Assembly (NCBI GenBank): GCA_963749485.1
Contig: CAVVMV010000033.1
Location: 1-64,000 of the forward strand
Length of the DNA: 64,000 nucleotides
Source: JAZGGS01 sp963749485
Lineage (GTDB): Bacteria > Bacteroidota > Ignavibacteria > Ignavibacteriales > Ignavibacteriaceae
Reading direction: 5' to 3'
Position 1 is the stretch's first letter; every line of letters starts with the position of its first letter. This document shows, piece after piece, positions 20,496 through 30,428 of this stretch. A program made the translations under genes and the position numbers. The notes beneath the pieces are model-generated. The model did not search any database. It had not been told where the DNA came from and saw only the letters and a program-made list of their open reading frames with translations.

Positions 20496-21753
20496 ATGAA
20501 AAGGTTTTTACTTTCTATAATCCTACTTTCTTCAATCTACACTCTAAATTCCTTTGCCCAAACTTACGGCTGGTATGTTATAGATCCTCCATCAATACCT
20601 GGAATAGTTGATTTTTCCGATCTTTATTTTACAGATGATAATACAGGATGGTTAACTACCAGCACATACGATAGCATTTACAGAACTGATGATGGAGCTA
20701 TCACTTTCTCTACTCAATCAACTCCCTTGGATATACCAGTGCTATCCATATGCTGGATGCAGATAATGGTTACTCAGGTGGAGCGGGGGGATGGATATAT
20801 AATACAACAAATGGAGGACTTAATTGGGATTTTATAGGCTTCAATGGGCACTCTCCTTGATATTTCCTTTCCTTTTGGAACCACACCTGCTAATCCAATT
20901 GGATATGCCTGTGGAGATAGTGGACAAGTATGGGAAATTACTTCTACTCTTACAAATTTAAATAGCCCAAGTTCAACAACCTTCAGTGGTATCAGTGCAC
21001 CGTCTGTTAATAATGTTTGGGTCTGTGGTGGTAATCGTATATATTATTATAATGGCACTAACTTTACTTCTCAAACAGCCCCAGCAGGAACCTTCAATGA
21101 CATACACTTCATAAATAACCAGGAAGGATGGGTTGTTGGAAGTGGTGGAGTTATTGGCCATACTACAAATGGAGGAACATCCTGGAATGAACAGACAAAT
21201 CCTGATACTCAGAATAGAACACTCATTAAAGTATTTTTCCTGGATGCAAATAATGGATGGGCTGTTGGAGTTGATGGAGTAATTCTCCACACAATAGACG
21301 GAGGAACTACCTGGACAATAGAAGGAGCAGGACTTACAACTGCGAAGTCCTTAGAGGAGTTCATTTCACTTCCACAACAAATGGTTATGTAGTAGGAAAT
21401 GGTAAAACTATTATTAAGTTTGGGGAATTAACTTCTGTAGAAAATGAAGAAGAAAACCAAGAGAGTTTTCACTTTCACAGAATTATCCAAATCCATTTAA
21501 TCCAATACTACAAAATAAGATATCCGAATTCCAGCAATCTGTTTATGTTCGACTAAAAGTCTATGATGTTTTAGGAAATGAAGTTGCAACATTGTAAATG
21601 AAGAAAAACCTGTAGGAGAATATGAAATTGATTTTAATGCGACAATGGATTACCAAGTGGAATATATTTTTATCAACTTAAGGCAGGTTCATTTATTGCA
21701 GGCAGGCAGATGCATTACTTATTGAAACCAGGAAGATGATTTTGATGAAATAA
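20496..21753 (+). CDS. Secreted YCF48-like repeat protein with sorting tail (frameshifted)
   Basis: Exported protein, about 415 residues over joined frames. The signal peptide (FLLSIILLSSIYTLNSFAQ) is followed by repeats of the YCF48/BNR-like beta-propeller type. Each repeat has a NGWxVGxxGxIxHTxxGGTxW core, as in EGWVVGSGGVIGHTTNGGTS and NGWAVGVDGVILHTIDGGTT. The tail of the NYPNPFNP type is recognisable from about 21460 to 21753 but is broken in several frames. Frame changes occur near 20720, 20840, 21340 and in the tail. A strong AGGAGG precedes the ATG. In photosystem assembly YCF48 is a folding factor, but in this group such proteins are mostly secreted with unknown targets. Confidence 0.72.
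21698..21720. repeat. Short GCAGG-repeat insert in sorting tail
   Basis: The tail sequence AGGTTCATTTATT continues normally at 21721 (TATTGAAACCAGGAAGATG) but is interrupted by about 23 bases starting GCAGGCAGGCAG. The bases TTATT occur on both sides, as a short target duplication would. It is related to the CCTGCC/GGCAGG repeat family. Confidence 0.55.
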
Positions 21754-21784
21754 CAAATAAAATTTTCATTAATTATCCGGAAAG

Positions 21785-23354
21785 GTGATAACAATGAAAC
21801 AATTTTACTTAACTATAATATTTCTCATCTCTTTGACTCGATTAATTAATGCACAAGGAATAATTAAAGATGATTTTCTTGTGAATGATGATACTGTTAT
21901 TGTAGATCATCATAATCCTGCGGTAACAATGAATAGTTCAGGAGAATTTATTATCACTTGGAATGATGAGCGAAACGGCTGGGATGATTGGGATATCTTT
22001 TTTCAAAGATATAATTCAAACGGAAACCTAATTGGAACAAATGTACGTGTAAATAATGATGTTTCAATATTACCTCAAGTTGATCCAACCATTGCAATGA
22101 ATGATGCAGGAAATTTTGTGATTGCCTGGGAAGATGAGCGACAGGGTTTTCGAAATATTTACTATCAAATTTACGATTCAAATGGAAACCCGATTGGCTC
22201 CAATGAGCAGGCAAATGATGCATTTGCAGTGGGACTCGATCCTGCTGTAGCTATGGATGATGCAGGAAATTTTGTTATTGCATGGAAAGACCACCGTAAC
22301 ACAGGTGATAGAGATATTTTTTTCCAATTGTTTGATTCTGGCGGAAATAAAATTGGAGTAAATGTAAAAGCGAATGATGATTCCGGAAGCGCGCATCAGG
22401 AAGCACCATCAATTGCAATGGACGGAAATGGCGGTTTCGTTATCAGTTGGGATGATTTGCGTGATGGGAATGTAGTTCATGTTTATATGCAAAGATATAA
22501 TTCAAATGGTAACCCGCTTGGTCTCAAACGTAAGGGTAGATGATGACCCAGCTAACAGTGGCTCTACTTCTATTGCTATGGATGCAGTTGGTAATTTTGT
22601 GGTTGTTTGGGTAGATCAACGTAGTGGTAATAATATATATTTTCAAATGTATGATAATAATGGTAATGCACTAGGCTCAAATACAATAATAAGTAACAAC
22701 ATTGGAAACTCTGGGCATGGCTGGCCGAGTATTTCAATGATACAGAACGGAGATTTTGTTAGTTACCTGGATGAGCTATATAGATCCTAATTATCCTGAT
22801 GTAGAAGCCCAAAGATATATTGCAAACGGGACACCAATTGGAGGAAACTATCTTGTGGTATCTGATGGTATAAATGAAATTGAGTCCGTGCCTCAGGTTG
22901 CAGCAAATTCAACACAAATTGTTTTTGCATGGACTGATAATCGACGCACGTTTGGTCGCTTCGATACATTTGGAAAATTAGTAACCTGGAATTGGAATGG
23001 TGTTACTGATGTAGAAATTATTGATAACAATGTGCCTGAAGAGTTTTCACTTTCGCAGAATTATCCAAATCCGTTTAATCCCTCAACAAAAATTAGATTT
23101 AGAATCCCCCTAATATCCTTTATTAAAGGGGGAAAGCGAAGCTGGGGGATTTATTACACTTAAAAGTTTATGATGTATTAGGAAACGAAGTTGTACACTT
23201 TAGTTAACGAAGAAAAACCTGCTGGAGAATATGAAGTTGAATTTAATGCAGAAAGCCTGCCTGCCGGCAGGCAGGATTAACAAGTGGAATTTATTTCTAT
23301 CAACTTAAGGCAGGTTCATTTATTCAAACAAAGAAAATGCTATTACTTAAATAG
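21785..23354 (+). CDS. Secreted tandem-repeat protein 1 with sorting tail (frameshifted)
   Basis: Exported protein of about 520 residues. The signal peptide ends near LINAQG. The body consists of repeats of about 50 residues with the core PSIAMDxxGNFVIxWxDxRxGxxDIYxQRY followed by NGNPLGxNxxVNDD. The spacing and alternating aromatic/acidic pattern suggest a beta-propeller or ladder of unknown ligand. The sorting tail (FSLSQNYPNPFNPSTKIRF) follows. Frame changes are seen near 22515 and 22770, and a palindromic insert at 23106 disrupts the tail frame. A tandem paralogue follows at 23440, sharing both its leader sequence and upstream region. Function unknown; surface or secreted location inferred from the tail. 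Confidence 0.72.
23106..23147. repeat. CCCCC/GGGGG palindromic insert in sorting tail
   Basis: CCCCC ... CCTTTATTAAAGG ... GGGGG forms a hairpin, followed by AAAGCGAAGCTGGGGG. It sits between the KIRFRIP and LKVYDVLGNEV blocks of the tail, where the other tails in the window have only a few residues. It looks like a dispersed mobile repeat that has entered the coding region. Confidence 0.7.
23256..23275. repeat. Perfect 20-base palindromic repeat
   Basis: CCTGCCTGCCGGCAGGCAGG, a perfect palindrome, inserted between the YEVEFNA and LTSGIYFYQL blocks of the tail of repeat protein 1. It encodes LPAGRQ in the tail frame. Confidence 0.9.
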
Positions 23355-23402
23355 AACTAAAAACCTGCCTGCCGGCAGGCAGGAATGATTTTAATGAAAT
23401 AA
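23355..23402 (+). pseudogene. Duplicated sorting-tail end carrying a palindromic repeat
   Basis: After the stop of repeat protein 1 there is a second tail terminus, ACTAAAAA then the perfect palindrome CCTGCCTGCCGGCAGGCAGG (23364-23383) then AATGATTTTAATGAAATAA. Without the palindrome it reads like the usual tail end (TKKMILMK). It looks like a relic of another tail interrupted by the repeat. Confidence 0.6.
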
Positions 23403-23439
23403 CAAATAAATTTTAAATAATTATCCGAAAGGGATAACA

Positions 23440-24963
23440 ATGAAACAAAATATCTTACTTTTTATTTTTCTTGTCTTCTGTTTTTCTTTTACTCAAATCG
23501 TTAATGCACAGGGTATAATAAAAGATGATTTCCTTGTTAATGATGATACAGGTAGTGAACATCAATTAGGTTCCCTCAATCTCAATGGATGGGGCAGGTA
23601 ATTTTGTTATTGTGTGGTACGATTTTAGGAATGCCAACTGGGATATATATTTTCAAAGGTACAACGATGCAGGAACAGCTTTAGGAGTTAATACAAAAGT
23701 AAATGATGATACTGGAGGTGCATCTCAAGAGCATCCAAAAATTTCAATGGACGCAGCAGGTAATTTTGTTATTGTGTGGGATGATAACAGGAATAACAAT
23801 TCTGATATCTATTTTCAAAGATATACCAGCACAGGAGGAGCTTTAGGAGTTAACACAAAAGTTAACGATGATGCTGGCTAGTGCAATACAATGGGATCCA
23901 TCAATCTCAATGGATGCAGCAGGTAATTTTGTGGTTGTGTGGATAGATGAAAGGAATGGCAATCGTGATATCTATTTTCAAAGATATAATGATACAGGAG
24001 GAGCTGTAGGAGTTAATACATTGGTTAACGATGATGCAAGCACTGCCGATCAGATTGCTCCCACAATTATGATTGACGTAGCAGGTAATTTTGTTATAGT
24101 GTGGCATGATTTTAGGAATGATGATTGGGATATCTATTTTCAAAGATATACCAGCACAGGAGGACCTTTAGGAGTTAACACAAAAGTAAACGATGATGCT
24201 GGTACTGAATTTCAATTCTATCCTACAATCTCAATGGATGCGATAGGCAATTTTGTTATTGTGTGGCAAGATTTCAGGAATATTAATTGGGATATATATT
24301 TTCAAAGATTCACAAGTACAGGCGCAGCTTTAGGAACTAACATAAAAGTAAACGATGATGCTGGTAGTATGCATCAAAAGGTTCCCTCAATCTCAATGGA
24401 CGGAGTTGGTGATTTTGTTATTGTGTGGCTAGACGATAGATATGGACAAACTGACCACGATATTATTGGTCAAAGATATTTTTCAAATGGAAATCCAAAT
24501 GGCGGAAATTATCTTATTGTTGCCAATGGTCCAAATAATGGCGTAGCATCACCGGTAGTATTTGCAGATAACTCAAGCATAATTTTTTCATGGCAGGATG
24601 ACCGCCGATCAGAAGGATGGGACATATATGCAAAAATAGTTAACTGGAATTGGAATGGAGTAACAGCTGTAATAGACGAGGGAAATATTAATCCAAAAGA
24701 TTTTTCACTTTCACAGAATTATCCAAATCCGTTTAATCCTTCAACAAAAATTAGATTCACAATTCCACAAACTGAGTTTTGTTTCACTTAAAAGTTTATG
24801 ATGTTTTAGGAAATGAAGTTGCAACTCTTGTTAATGAAGAAAAACCAGCAGGAGAATATGAAGTTGAATTTGAATCGGAGACGGATTAACAAGTGGAATT
24901 TATTTTTATCAATTAAAATCCGGAAATTTTGTTGAGACTAAGAAAATGATATTAATGAGGTAG
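23440..24963 (+). CDS. Secreted tandem-repeat protein 2 with sorting tail (frameshifted)
   Basis: Paralogue of the preceding gene, about 505 residues. The leader (FTQIVNAQGIIKDDFLVNDD) is nearly the same as in the first gene, followed by six or more repeats of about 50 residues, SISMDxAGNFVIVWxDxRNxNxDIYFQRY then TGGALGVNTKVNDDAG. The repeats are more uniform here than in gene 1, which suggests recent internal expansion. The sorting tail starts at FSLSQNYPNPFNPSTKIRF. Frame changes occur near 23565, 23875 and 24780. The ATG at 23440 has GGGATAACA upstream, as in gene 1. Ligand and function are unknown. Confidence 0.72.
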
Positions 24964-24965
24964 TC

Positions 24966-25050
24966 AGGATCGACATTGCGAGAAGTGATGCAATAGTTTA
25001 CCTCGACTTATCGGGGAAGCAATCCAACTATTTTAATAGATTGCTTTGCT
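24966..25050. repeat. Degenerate dispersed repeat (CATTGCGAG...AAGCAATC type)
   Basis: GACATTGCGAGAAGTGATGC then ATCGGGGAAGCAATCC then ATAGATTGCTTTGC resembles a palindromic repeat with the theme CATTGCGAGGAGCGAAGCAAT, which I know from many environmental bacterial genomes. AAGCAATC and GATTGCTT form an 8-base inverted repeat (about 25016-25046). It lies between two genes. Confidence 0.5.
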
Positions 25051-25133
25051 AATTTTATAAGGTCGGAAAATTAAATAACTAATTTATTATTAAAATATTT
25101 ATGTAATTAGATTTCATCAGGAAAGGTCCTAAA

Positions 25134-26314
25134 ATGAAGAATGTATTGCAAAGTACGTTTTTATTATTAGTTCTGCTCTCTTTTTCACCATTATGGGGTT
25201 ACGAAGATATTACACCTGGCGAGGTTCACGATAGACTTGTTACCGGTGACACATTAATTATCCTTGATGTTAGGGAAATATTTGAATACACAAATGGACA
25301 TATAGCGGAACCTGCAGGACAATTACCGTTAACACCAGTTAACCTTCCATGGGTAAGTAATGTTCTGGTTGCAGAATTCCTACGCCTGCCAATGGATATT
25401 GATATTATTGTTTACTGCCAGGCGGGAGGGCGAAGTGCATTAGCATCCGCATTTTTAGAATCAAAAGGATTTACACAAATTTATAATATGGTGGGTGGTA
25501 TTGCTGGTTGGAGCTATGAAACCAGGGACGATTTATACGGTGATAATTCTGGACTATGGGTATCTCCCATAGAAATTTAGATCCTGTAACTATAATTTGC
25601 ACAGAAACAGGCGATACTAGCAAAATTATTTTCCCTTCTTCTGCTTTACCCGGTGCAGATTCGATTTACATTGAATTTCATTTTGCTTCTCACCATCCAT
25701 TTCTGCCACCTAATGTTCCGGAATCTGATGTTGATGGATTATTCCGTATGACTGCATTGGATCCATTTGGTTTATCCTTATTTATAGGTGATTCTCTTGT
25801 ACTTATGGATTCTGTTGATATTTTCCTTTCTCCAGAATATCAGGGTAGCGAAATATTTAATCCTGATATGAAAATTTTTGTACCGGATGAAGGATGGCGG
25901 AGTGTTTCATTTTTACTTAATCATTTATCTTTTTTTAGAACTGAATTAATTCTAAGAAAATGGTATAATGTTGAAGGTTATTTACCAACAAGTATTTATT
26001 CAAATAAGAATGAAATCCCAAGTGAATTTACTTTACTTCAGAATTATCCAAACCCGTTTAACCCATCCACAAAAATAAAATATACAATTTGGCTGATTGA
26101 TCGGAGTTTACGTATTTTGAAAGTTTATGATGTTTTAGGAAACGAAGTTGCGATATTAGTAAATGAAGAAATTACCCGCAGGAAAATATGAAGTTGAGTT
26201 TAATGCGATGCAGGATTAACAAGCGGAATTTATTTCTATCAATTAAAAGTTTACCCCGCAGGAGGCGGAGCAGAAAGGTTTATTGAGACTAAGAAGATGG
26301 TGTTAATGAAATAG
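25134..26314 (+). CDS. Secreted rhodanese with sorting tail (frameshifted)
   Basis: Exported protein of about 390 residues. The signal peptide (TFLLLVLLSFSPLWG) is followed by a rhodanese domain with ILDVREIFEYTNGHI, active-site loop IVYCQAGGRSA and MVGGIAGWSYE. Next comes a beta-rich domain of about 130 residues (SALPGADSIYIEFHFASHHPF ... VPDEGWRSVSFLL) that I do not recognise, then a sorting tail (FTLLQNYPNPFNPSTKIKY ... VYDVLGNEVAILVNEE). Frame changes fall near 25570 and 26180-26215. A sulfurtransferase carried to the cell surface by a sorting tail is unusual. A second exported rhodanese without a tail is at 5846. Confidence 0.78.
26254..26273. repeat. GC-rich insert in rhodanese sorting tail
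   Basis: CCCCGCAGGAGGCGGAGCAG lies between the YQLK and FIETKKM blocks and encodes PAGGGAE. Other tails have one or two residues (SG) here. It is another short repeat placed in a variable loop of the tail. Confidence 0.5.
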
Positions 26315-26492
26315 ACTTTTAGTTTCAGTAATTAAAATTTGCTTGTAATTATTTCTGTATCAATGTAAAAATGTGATTTTTTATAATTCAGATTGCTATT
26401 TGCTCATCTATTTTTACCCTTCCCGGTGGTACAAATATTGTTAATATTTTTGTGTTGAAATCTAATCTGAAAATAAAATTAGGAATAAAATA

Positions 26493-27337
26493 ATGAAACG
26501 GAAAAGAGACTTTAGCAAGATGATTCTCATCTCTTGTTCTCCTTAATCTATTTGTTTTTCTCTCCTGTTCGGAGAATGACCCCACCACACCCGCAGAGCA
26601 GTCTCCGGATATTCCACCTCAATCAACGTTTATAATGGATTTTTCTGAATTCCCGGATACTACTTCACCGGCATTGTTTGGAAAAATACTTTCACCCGAT
26701 ACTCTTCAACGAACCAACTGGCAATGGGCTGCTTCTCATGTCAGTTTCTGGAATACAATTTTAACTATTACCCTCGCTGTTCCCGTCGCTGCTTTTGGAG
26801 AAGCTTTTAATCATCAACCGGTTCAGCAACCTGATGGTTCCTGGCTTTGGTCTTATAGTGTTTTTGTTGGCGGAGCTGTTCATACTGCCAAGCTTTTTGG
26901 TAAAGCAGTTGGAAATGGTGTTGAATGGAGAATGCTTCTAACCAAACAGGGTTTTTATGAAGATTTTGAGTGGTATACAGGATTTTCTAACTTGCCGCTA
27001 ACTGAAGGAAACTGGACTTTGAATAAAGATCCTAATGACCCTGTTCCATTCTTATATATTTCGTGGCACAGAGATGCACAGCAAAATACTGCCGATATTA
27101 AATACACCAACATAGTTCCGCAGGCATCCGGCAAATGGCAGTTATATATTTTATGGTAAAACAAATGATAATCCTTATAACCGTTTTTATGATATCTTCG
27201 GACAGGAAGAGAACCGCATCATAGATATTGAATGGAATTACGAAAATCTTTTTGGCAGAGTTATGGATCCGCTGCATTTTGGTGATCCAGATTGGCATTG
27301 CTGGAATGAACAACTATTCAACATTGATTGCCAATAA
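26493..27337 (+). CDS. Lipoprotein of unknown function (frameshifted)
   Basis: About 280 residues over joined frames. From ATG 26493 (MKRKRDFSKMILI) the frame must change near 26530 to give a good lipoprotein signal, LVLLNLFVFLSCSEND, with the lipobox Cys in LSC. The main part follows (MDFSEFPDTT ... GEAFNHQPVQQPDGSWLWSY ... EWYTGFSNLPLTEGNW). A second change near 27145 gives the end (NRFYDIFGQEENRIIDIEWN ... WHCWNEQL). The Trp-rich, beta-strand-like character suggests a lipocalin-like or carbohydrate-binding fold, but I do not recognise a family. The product is probably anchored in the outer membrane. Confidence 0.55.
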
Positions 27338-27360
27338 CAAAAACAAAATTCACACCCAAC

Positions 27361-27433
27361 CCTGCCTGACGGCGGGCAGGCTTAGCTTTTAGTCCCTCTT
27401 CTTAACAAGGAGAGGGATATAGGGTGAGGTTAA
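27361..27433. repeat. Two adjacent dispersed palindromic repeats
   Basis: CCTGCCTGACGGCGGGCAGG (27361-27380) is a variant of the 20-base palindrome. It is followed by CCCTCTTCTTAACAAGGAGA with GGG completing an inverted repeat (27394-27416), then ATATAGGGTGAGGTT, which resembles a common dispersed element of the form CCCTCTCC ... GGAGAGGG ... AGGGTGAGG. Both lie after the lipoprotein gene. Confidence 0.65.
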
Positions 27434-27459
27434 TTTCACTGAATTTTTAATCTGTTTGA

Positions 27460-27575
27460 AACAAAGTTGCAACACTTGTTAACGAATATTTCCAGCAGCG
27501 TAAATAAAATGGATTCCGGATCTTTTGTTAAAACAAGTAATACGATAAATTTTGTTGAAATAAGAATATCTTCTA
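27460..27575 (+). pseudogene. Relic of a sorting tail
   Basis: AAAGTTGCAACACTTGTTAA reads as KVATLVNE, and after frame changes DSGSFVKT follows, matching the VATLVNEE and SGxFxET blocks of the sorting tails upstream. No gene body precedes it, so it is the leftover end of a lost secreted-protein gene. Confidence 0.55.
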
Positions 27576-27617
27576 TTTTAGAAACAAAACTAATTTCTAA
27601 AATGGAGTTAAGACTAC

Positions 27618-28086
27618 GTGGATCAAAAAGCAGTTATCAGAAAACAATTACTTTTTTCTTTGCGCGGGGGAAATGCACATAAAGCAATCAAAAGAGGAAT
27701 CAATCACTTTCCTATAGCTTTGATCAATAAGAAAATGCCGAATGCTGATTACACACCGTGGCAGTTACTCGATCATATGCGAAGAGCTCAAATCGATATT
27801 ATAAAATTTATTACCGACGCAGGTTACAAATCCCCTGATTGGCCTAAAGGATTATTGGCCAGACAAAAACGAAATGGCTGATGAAGATAAGTGGAAGAAA
27901 ACTGTTGAGGAGTTCTTTGAAGGTTTGGATGTTATGGAAAAATTTGTGAAAGATGATAAGTATGATTTGTTTGCTAATATTCCACACGCCCCTCAATACA
28001 CAATCTTTAGAGAAGTAATGGTTTTATCCAATCACAACTCCTATCATTTGGGTCAGTTGATGCTTATGAAAAAAATGATAAAGTAA
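27618..28086 (+). CDS. DinB-family protein (frameshifted)
   Basis: About 155 residues of the DinB four-helix-bundle superfamily, putative metal-dependent hydrolase or thiol transferase. Seen: WQLLDHMRRAQIDIIKFI with the first His, and the C-terminal SNHNSYHLGQLMLMKK with the other two metal-type His. The frame changes near 27850 (WPKG, then DYWPDKNEMADEDKWKKT), one extra base in the run at CCTAAAGG. The start is GTG at 27618; sequence upstream is a sorting-tail relic. The function in this organism is unknown. It is one of several DinB-fold genes in the window (33527, 34019 relic, 47143). Confidence 0.78.
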
Positions 28087-28212
28087 AAATATACGCTCCC
28101 TGGTTTAGGATGCTGAATTTTTATTAAGAAGTCTTGATTTCTTAATTTTTTCGAATTAAATTGAAACCGAATCTCTTAAAAAACTTATAATCAAATATAA
28201 GAGGAGGGGATT

Positions 28213-28626
28213 ATGGCGCTCACTATCAGAAAAGCAGAATATTTTTACACTACTGTTATAGATCAGCCCGGCGAGGCGTACAAAATACTAACACAACTCG
28301 AAGATATTGGTGTTAATCTCCTTGCCTTTACAGCAATTCCAATGGGACCGGAACGAACCCAGTTTACACTTTTCCCCGAAGATGAAAATATGCTAAGCGA
28401 AGCAGCCAGGGAAGCTGGATTTACACTGGATGGACCACACCCGGCAATTTTGGTGCAAGGGGATGATGAGCTTGGTGCACTAACAGAAATTCATAATAAA
28501 TTGTACCGGGCAAACGTTAATGTCTATGCTTCAAATGGTGTAACTGATGGCAAAGGCAGCTTTGGTTATGTTCTCTACATAAGACCTGAAGAATACGAAA
28601 TGGCTGCGGCTGCCCTGGAATTATAA
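28213..28626 (+). CDS. ACT-domain-like protein
   Basis: 137-residue protein with two ACT-like halves. The first half (YFYTTVIDQPGEAYKILTQL then GVNLLAFTAIPMGPERTQF) is the classic ACT start with a ligand-binding Gly turn. The second half (HPAILVQGDDELGALTEIHN then ANVNVYASNGV) repeats it. ACT domains bind amino acids or other small ligands and regulate metabolism; no enzyme domain is attached, so this is probably a free-standing regulator. A strong GAGGAGGGG precedes ATG. The gene is intact and single. The ligand cannot be told from sequence. Confidence 0.75.
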   Translation: MALTIRKAEYFYTTVIDQPGEAYKILTQLEDIGVNLLAFTAIPMGPERTQFTLFPEDENMLSEAAREAGFTLDGPHPAILVQGDDELGALTEIHNKLYRANVNVYASNGVTDGKGSFGYVLYIRPEEYEMAAAALEL

Positions 28627-28884
28627 TTAATCTGAATAACTCCGAATAGCTAGGTTACCGAAACAATATCAATCTGCATCAAATTTGCACTTTGCTGTTT
28701 TTGTACTATAAAACTTGATTCTGATATTATTATAGCTGGATTTTAATTGAGTAGTAGATTTTTCACTCGCAAAAAACCAATAAATCTTGATTACAGAGAT
28801 ATTATTTTCATCTAAAGTCATTTCCAATTTTATTAAACTAAATTTTAAACACATCTTCTTTCTAACAAATTCAGAGATCCAATT

Positions 28885-30168
28885 ATGAAAAATCGCACAC
28901 GTTATCCATCCGTATTCTGGGTAGCAAACGGAATAGAAGTTCTTGAACGTTTTGCTTACTACGGTATTTACATGGGTTTTGGAATCTACTTGCAACAGCT
29001 CGGATATTCAAGAGGAGACCTGGGTATTATCCAGAGTATATTTTTAGCTTTATCCTATCTCATCCCGTTATTTTCAGGAACCTTTGCTGATAAATATGGT
29101 TTTAAAAAGATATTGATAATATCTTACCTTGTTTACTTACCAACTATACTTTTACTAATCGTAACAAAATCCTTTTCAGGAATCGCAATTACAATGTTGA
29201 GTATCGGTTTTGCTGCAGGAATATTTAAACCCCTCATTGCAGGAACTGTAAGAGCCGTAACGGATAAAACAAATAAAACTCAAGGTTTTGGGATTTTCTA
29301 TGCAATGGTTAATGTCGGGGCATCATTTGGCCCCATTATTATGGGAAAACTAAGAGCAATCTCCTGGGATTATGTATTCTATACTGCAGCAGCAGCTATT
29401 GCCTTGATGTTCATAATAACTCTTCTTTTTTATAAAGAACCCCCACGTGAAAATGAAGACGTAACGCTTAAACAAAAATTTAAGGATATGGGTGAGGCAC
29501 TGTCAGATGTTAAATTCCTGATCTTTATTATTCTCTTAGGAGTCTTCTTCTGGTTACCGTTCTGGGCTTTCTTTAATGTATTGGCTGTATATATCGATGT
29601 TCATCTTAATACTGCTGCTCTGTATCAAGGTGTCAGCTCGATAATCGGGACCGGAATTACCAATATCATTTCAAGTAACGATGGAGGGATCTGGAAAATT
29701 AATGCCGAAGCAATTTCGCATACCGGCTATATAATAATTGTGTTCCAGATATTGATTTCAACAATCTTTGAAAAACGAGCGGCAATTTCTTCGTTCCTCT
29801 TTGGTATTTTTGTCGCTGCAGCCGGTTTCGTTGTACTTGGACTTTCTGTAACAATGGCAAACGAGCTTGTTTTTCTCGGCGTCTTCTTATTTGCAATTGG
29901 TGAAATGATTTCTTCACCCAGAATACAAGAATATATAATGTGGATTGCACCAAAGGAAAAAGCAGGACTTTATATGGGAACCAGCTTCCTGGCAACATTT
30001 ATCGGTGCAACACTCAGTGGTATTTACACCGGAGTTATGGGAAGCTTTGAGGAAGCAGGCACTCCTGAATATATTATGTATGTCCTTGCAATTCATTCTG
30101 TAGTTGGAATGCTAGCAATATGGATATTCACAAAAACAGCAGGTGAGTTTAAAGAATTGGATGCATAA
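28885..30168 (+). CDS. MFS transporter, POT/PTR-like
   Basis: 427-residue inner-membrane transporter with about 12 hydrophobic segments. The first helix reads LERFAYYGIYMGFGIYL, the hallmark of proton-dependent oligopeptide transporters, followed by the MFS loop FADKYGFKK and GFAAGIFKPLIAGTVRAVTD. Peptide uptake is the family role; in Bacteroidota and relatives many such proteins are annotated only as MFS. The gene is intact, free of indels, and ends at a clear terminator. A 258-base upstream gap (28627-28884) is AT-rich with nothing I can identify. Confidence 0.8.
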   Translation: MKNRTRYPSVFWVANGIEVLERFAYYGIYMGFGIYLQQLGYSRGDLGIIQSIFLALSYLIPLFSGTFADKYGFKKILIISYLVYLPTILLLIVTKSFSGIAITMLSIGFAAGIFKPLIAGTVRAVTDKTNKTQGFGIFYAMVNVGASFGPIIMGKLRAISWDYVFYTAAAAIALMFIITLLFYKEPPRENEDVTLKQKFKDMGEALSDVKFLIFIILLGVFFWLPFWAFFNVLAVYIDVHLNTAALYQGVSSIIGTGITNIISSNDGGIWKINAEAISHTGYIIIVFQILISTIFEKRAAISSFLFGIFVAAAGFVVLGLSVTMANELVFLGVFLFAIGEMISSPRIQEYIMWIAPKEKAGLYMGTSFLATFIGATLSGIYTGVMGSFEEAGTPEYIMYVLAIHSVVGMLAIWIFTKTAGEFKELDA

Positions 30169-30193
30169 TTTAGAGTAAAAATATTTTCTATTG

Positions 30194-30228
30194 AAAGAGC
30201 TTGGCATAATTTGTTAAGCTCTTTTTTT
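30194..30228 (+). terminator. Rho-independent terminator of the POT transporter
   Basis: Nine-base stem AAAGAGCTT/AAGCTCTTT with a 13-base loop followed by a run of T, 25 bases after the stop. Confidence 0.85.
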
Positions 30229-30428
30229 GATAAGTCACTATTTTTCATATTCATCATTTAACAGAGATTTTAAAAACAGTTCAGACTCAATCCAGGTGCA
30301 ATGAGAAGAGCGTTACAATCATCATAATATAACTGATAGGGTATTTTAAATAGTTAGTATTTTTCGCAATAATATTTTACTATTAAACAATTAACTAATA
30401 TTATTACAATGTTCTCGGGGCAAAAATT

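Noticed and set aside
23585..24480. CRISPR-like array of regular repeats.
   Set aside because: The repeats of about 150 bases are in-frame coding repeats of a secreted protein, without short direct repeats or spacers.
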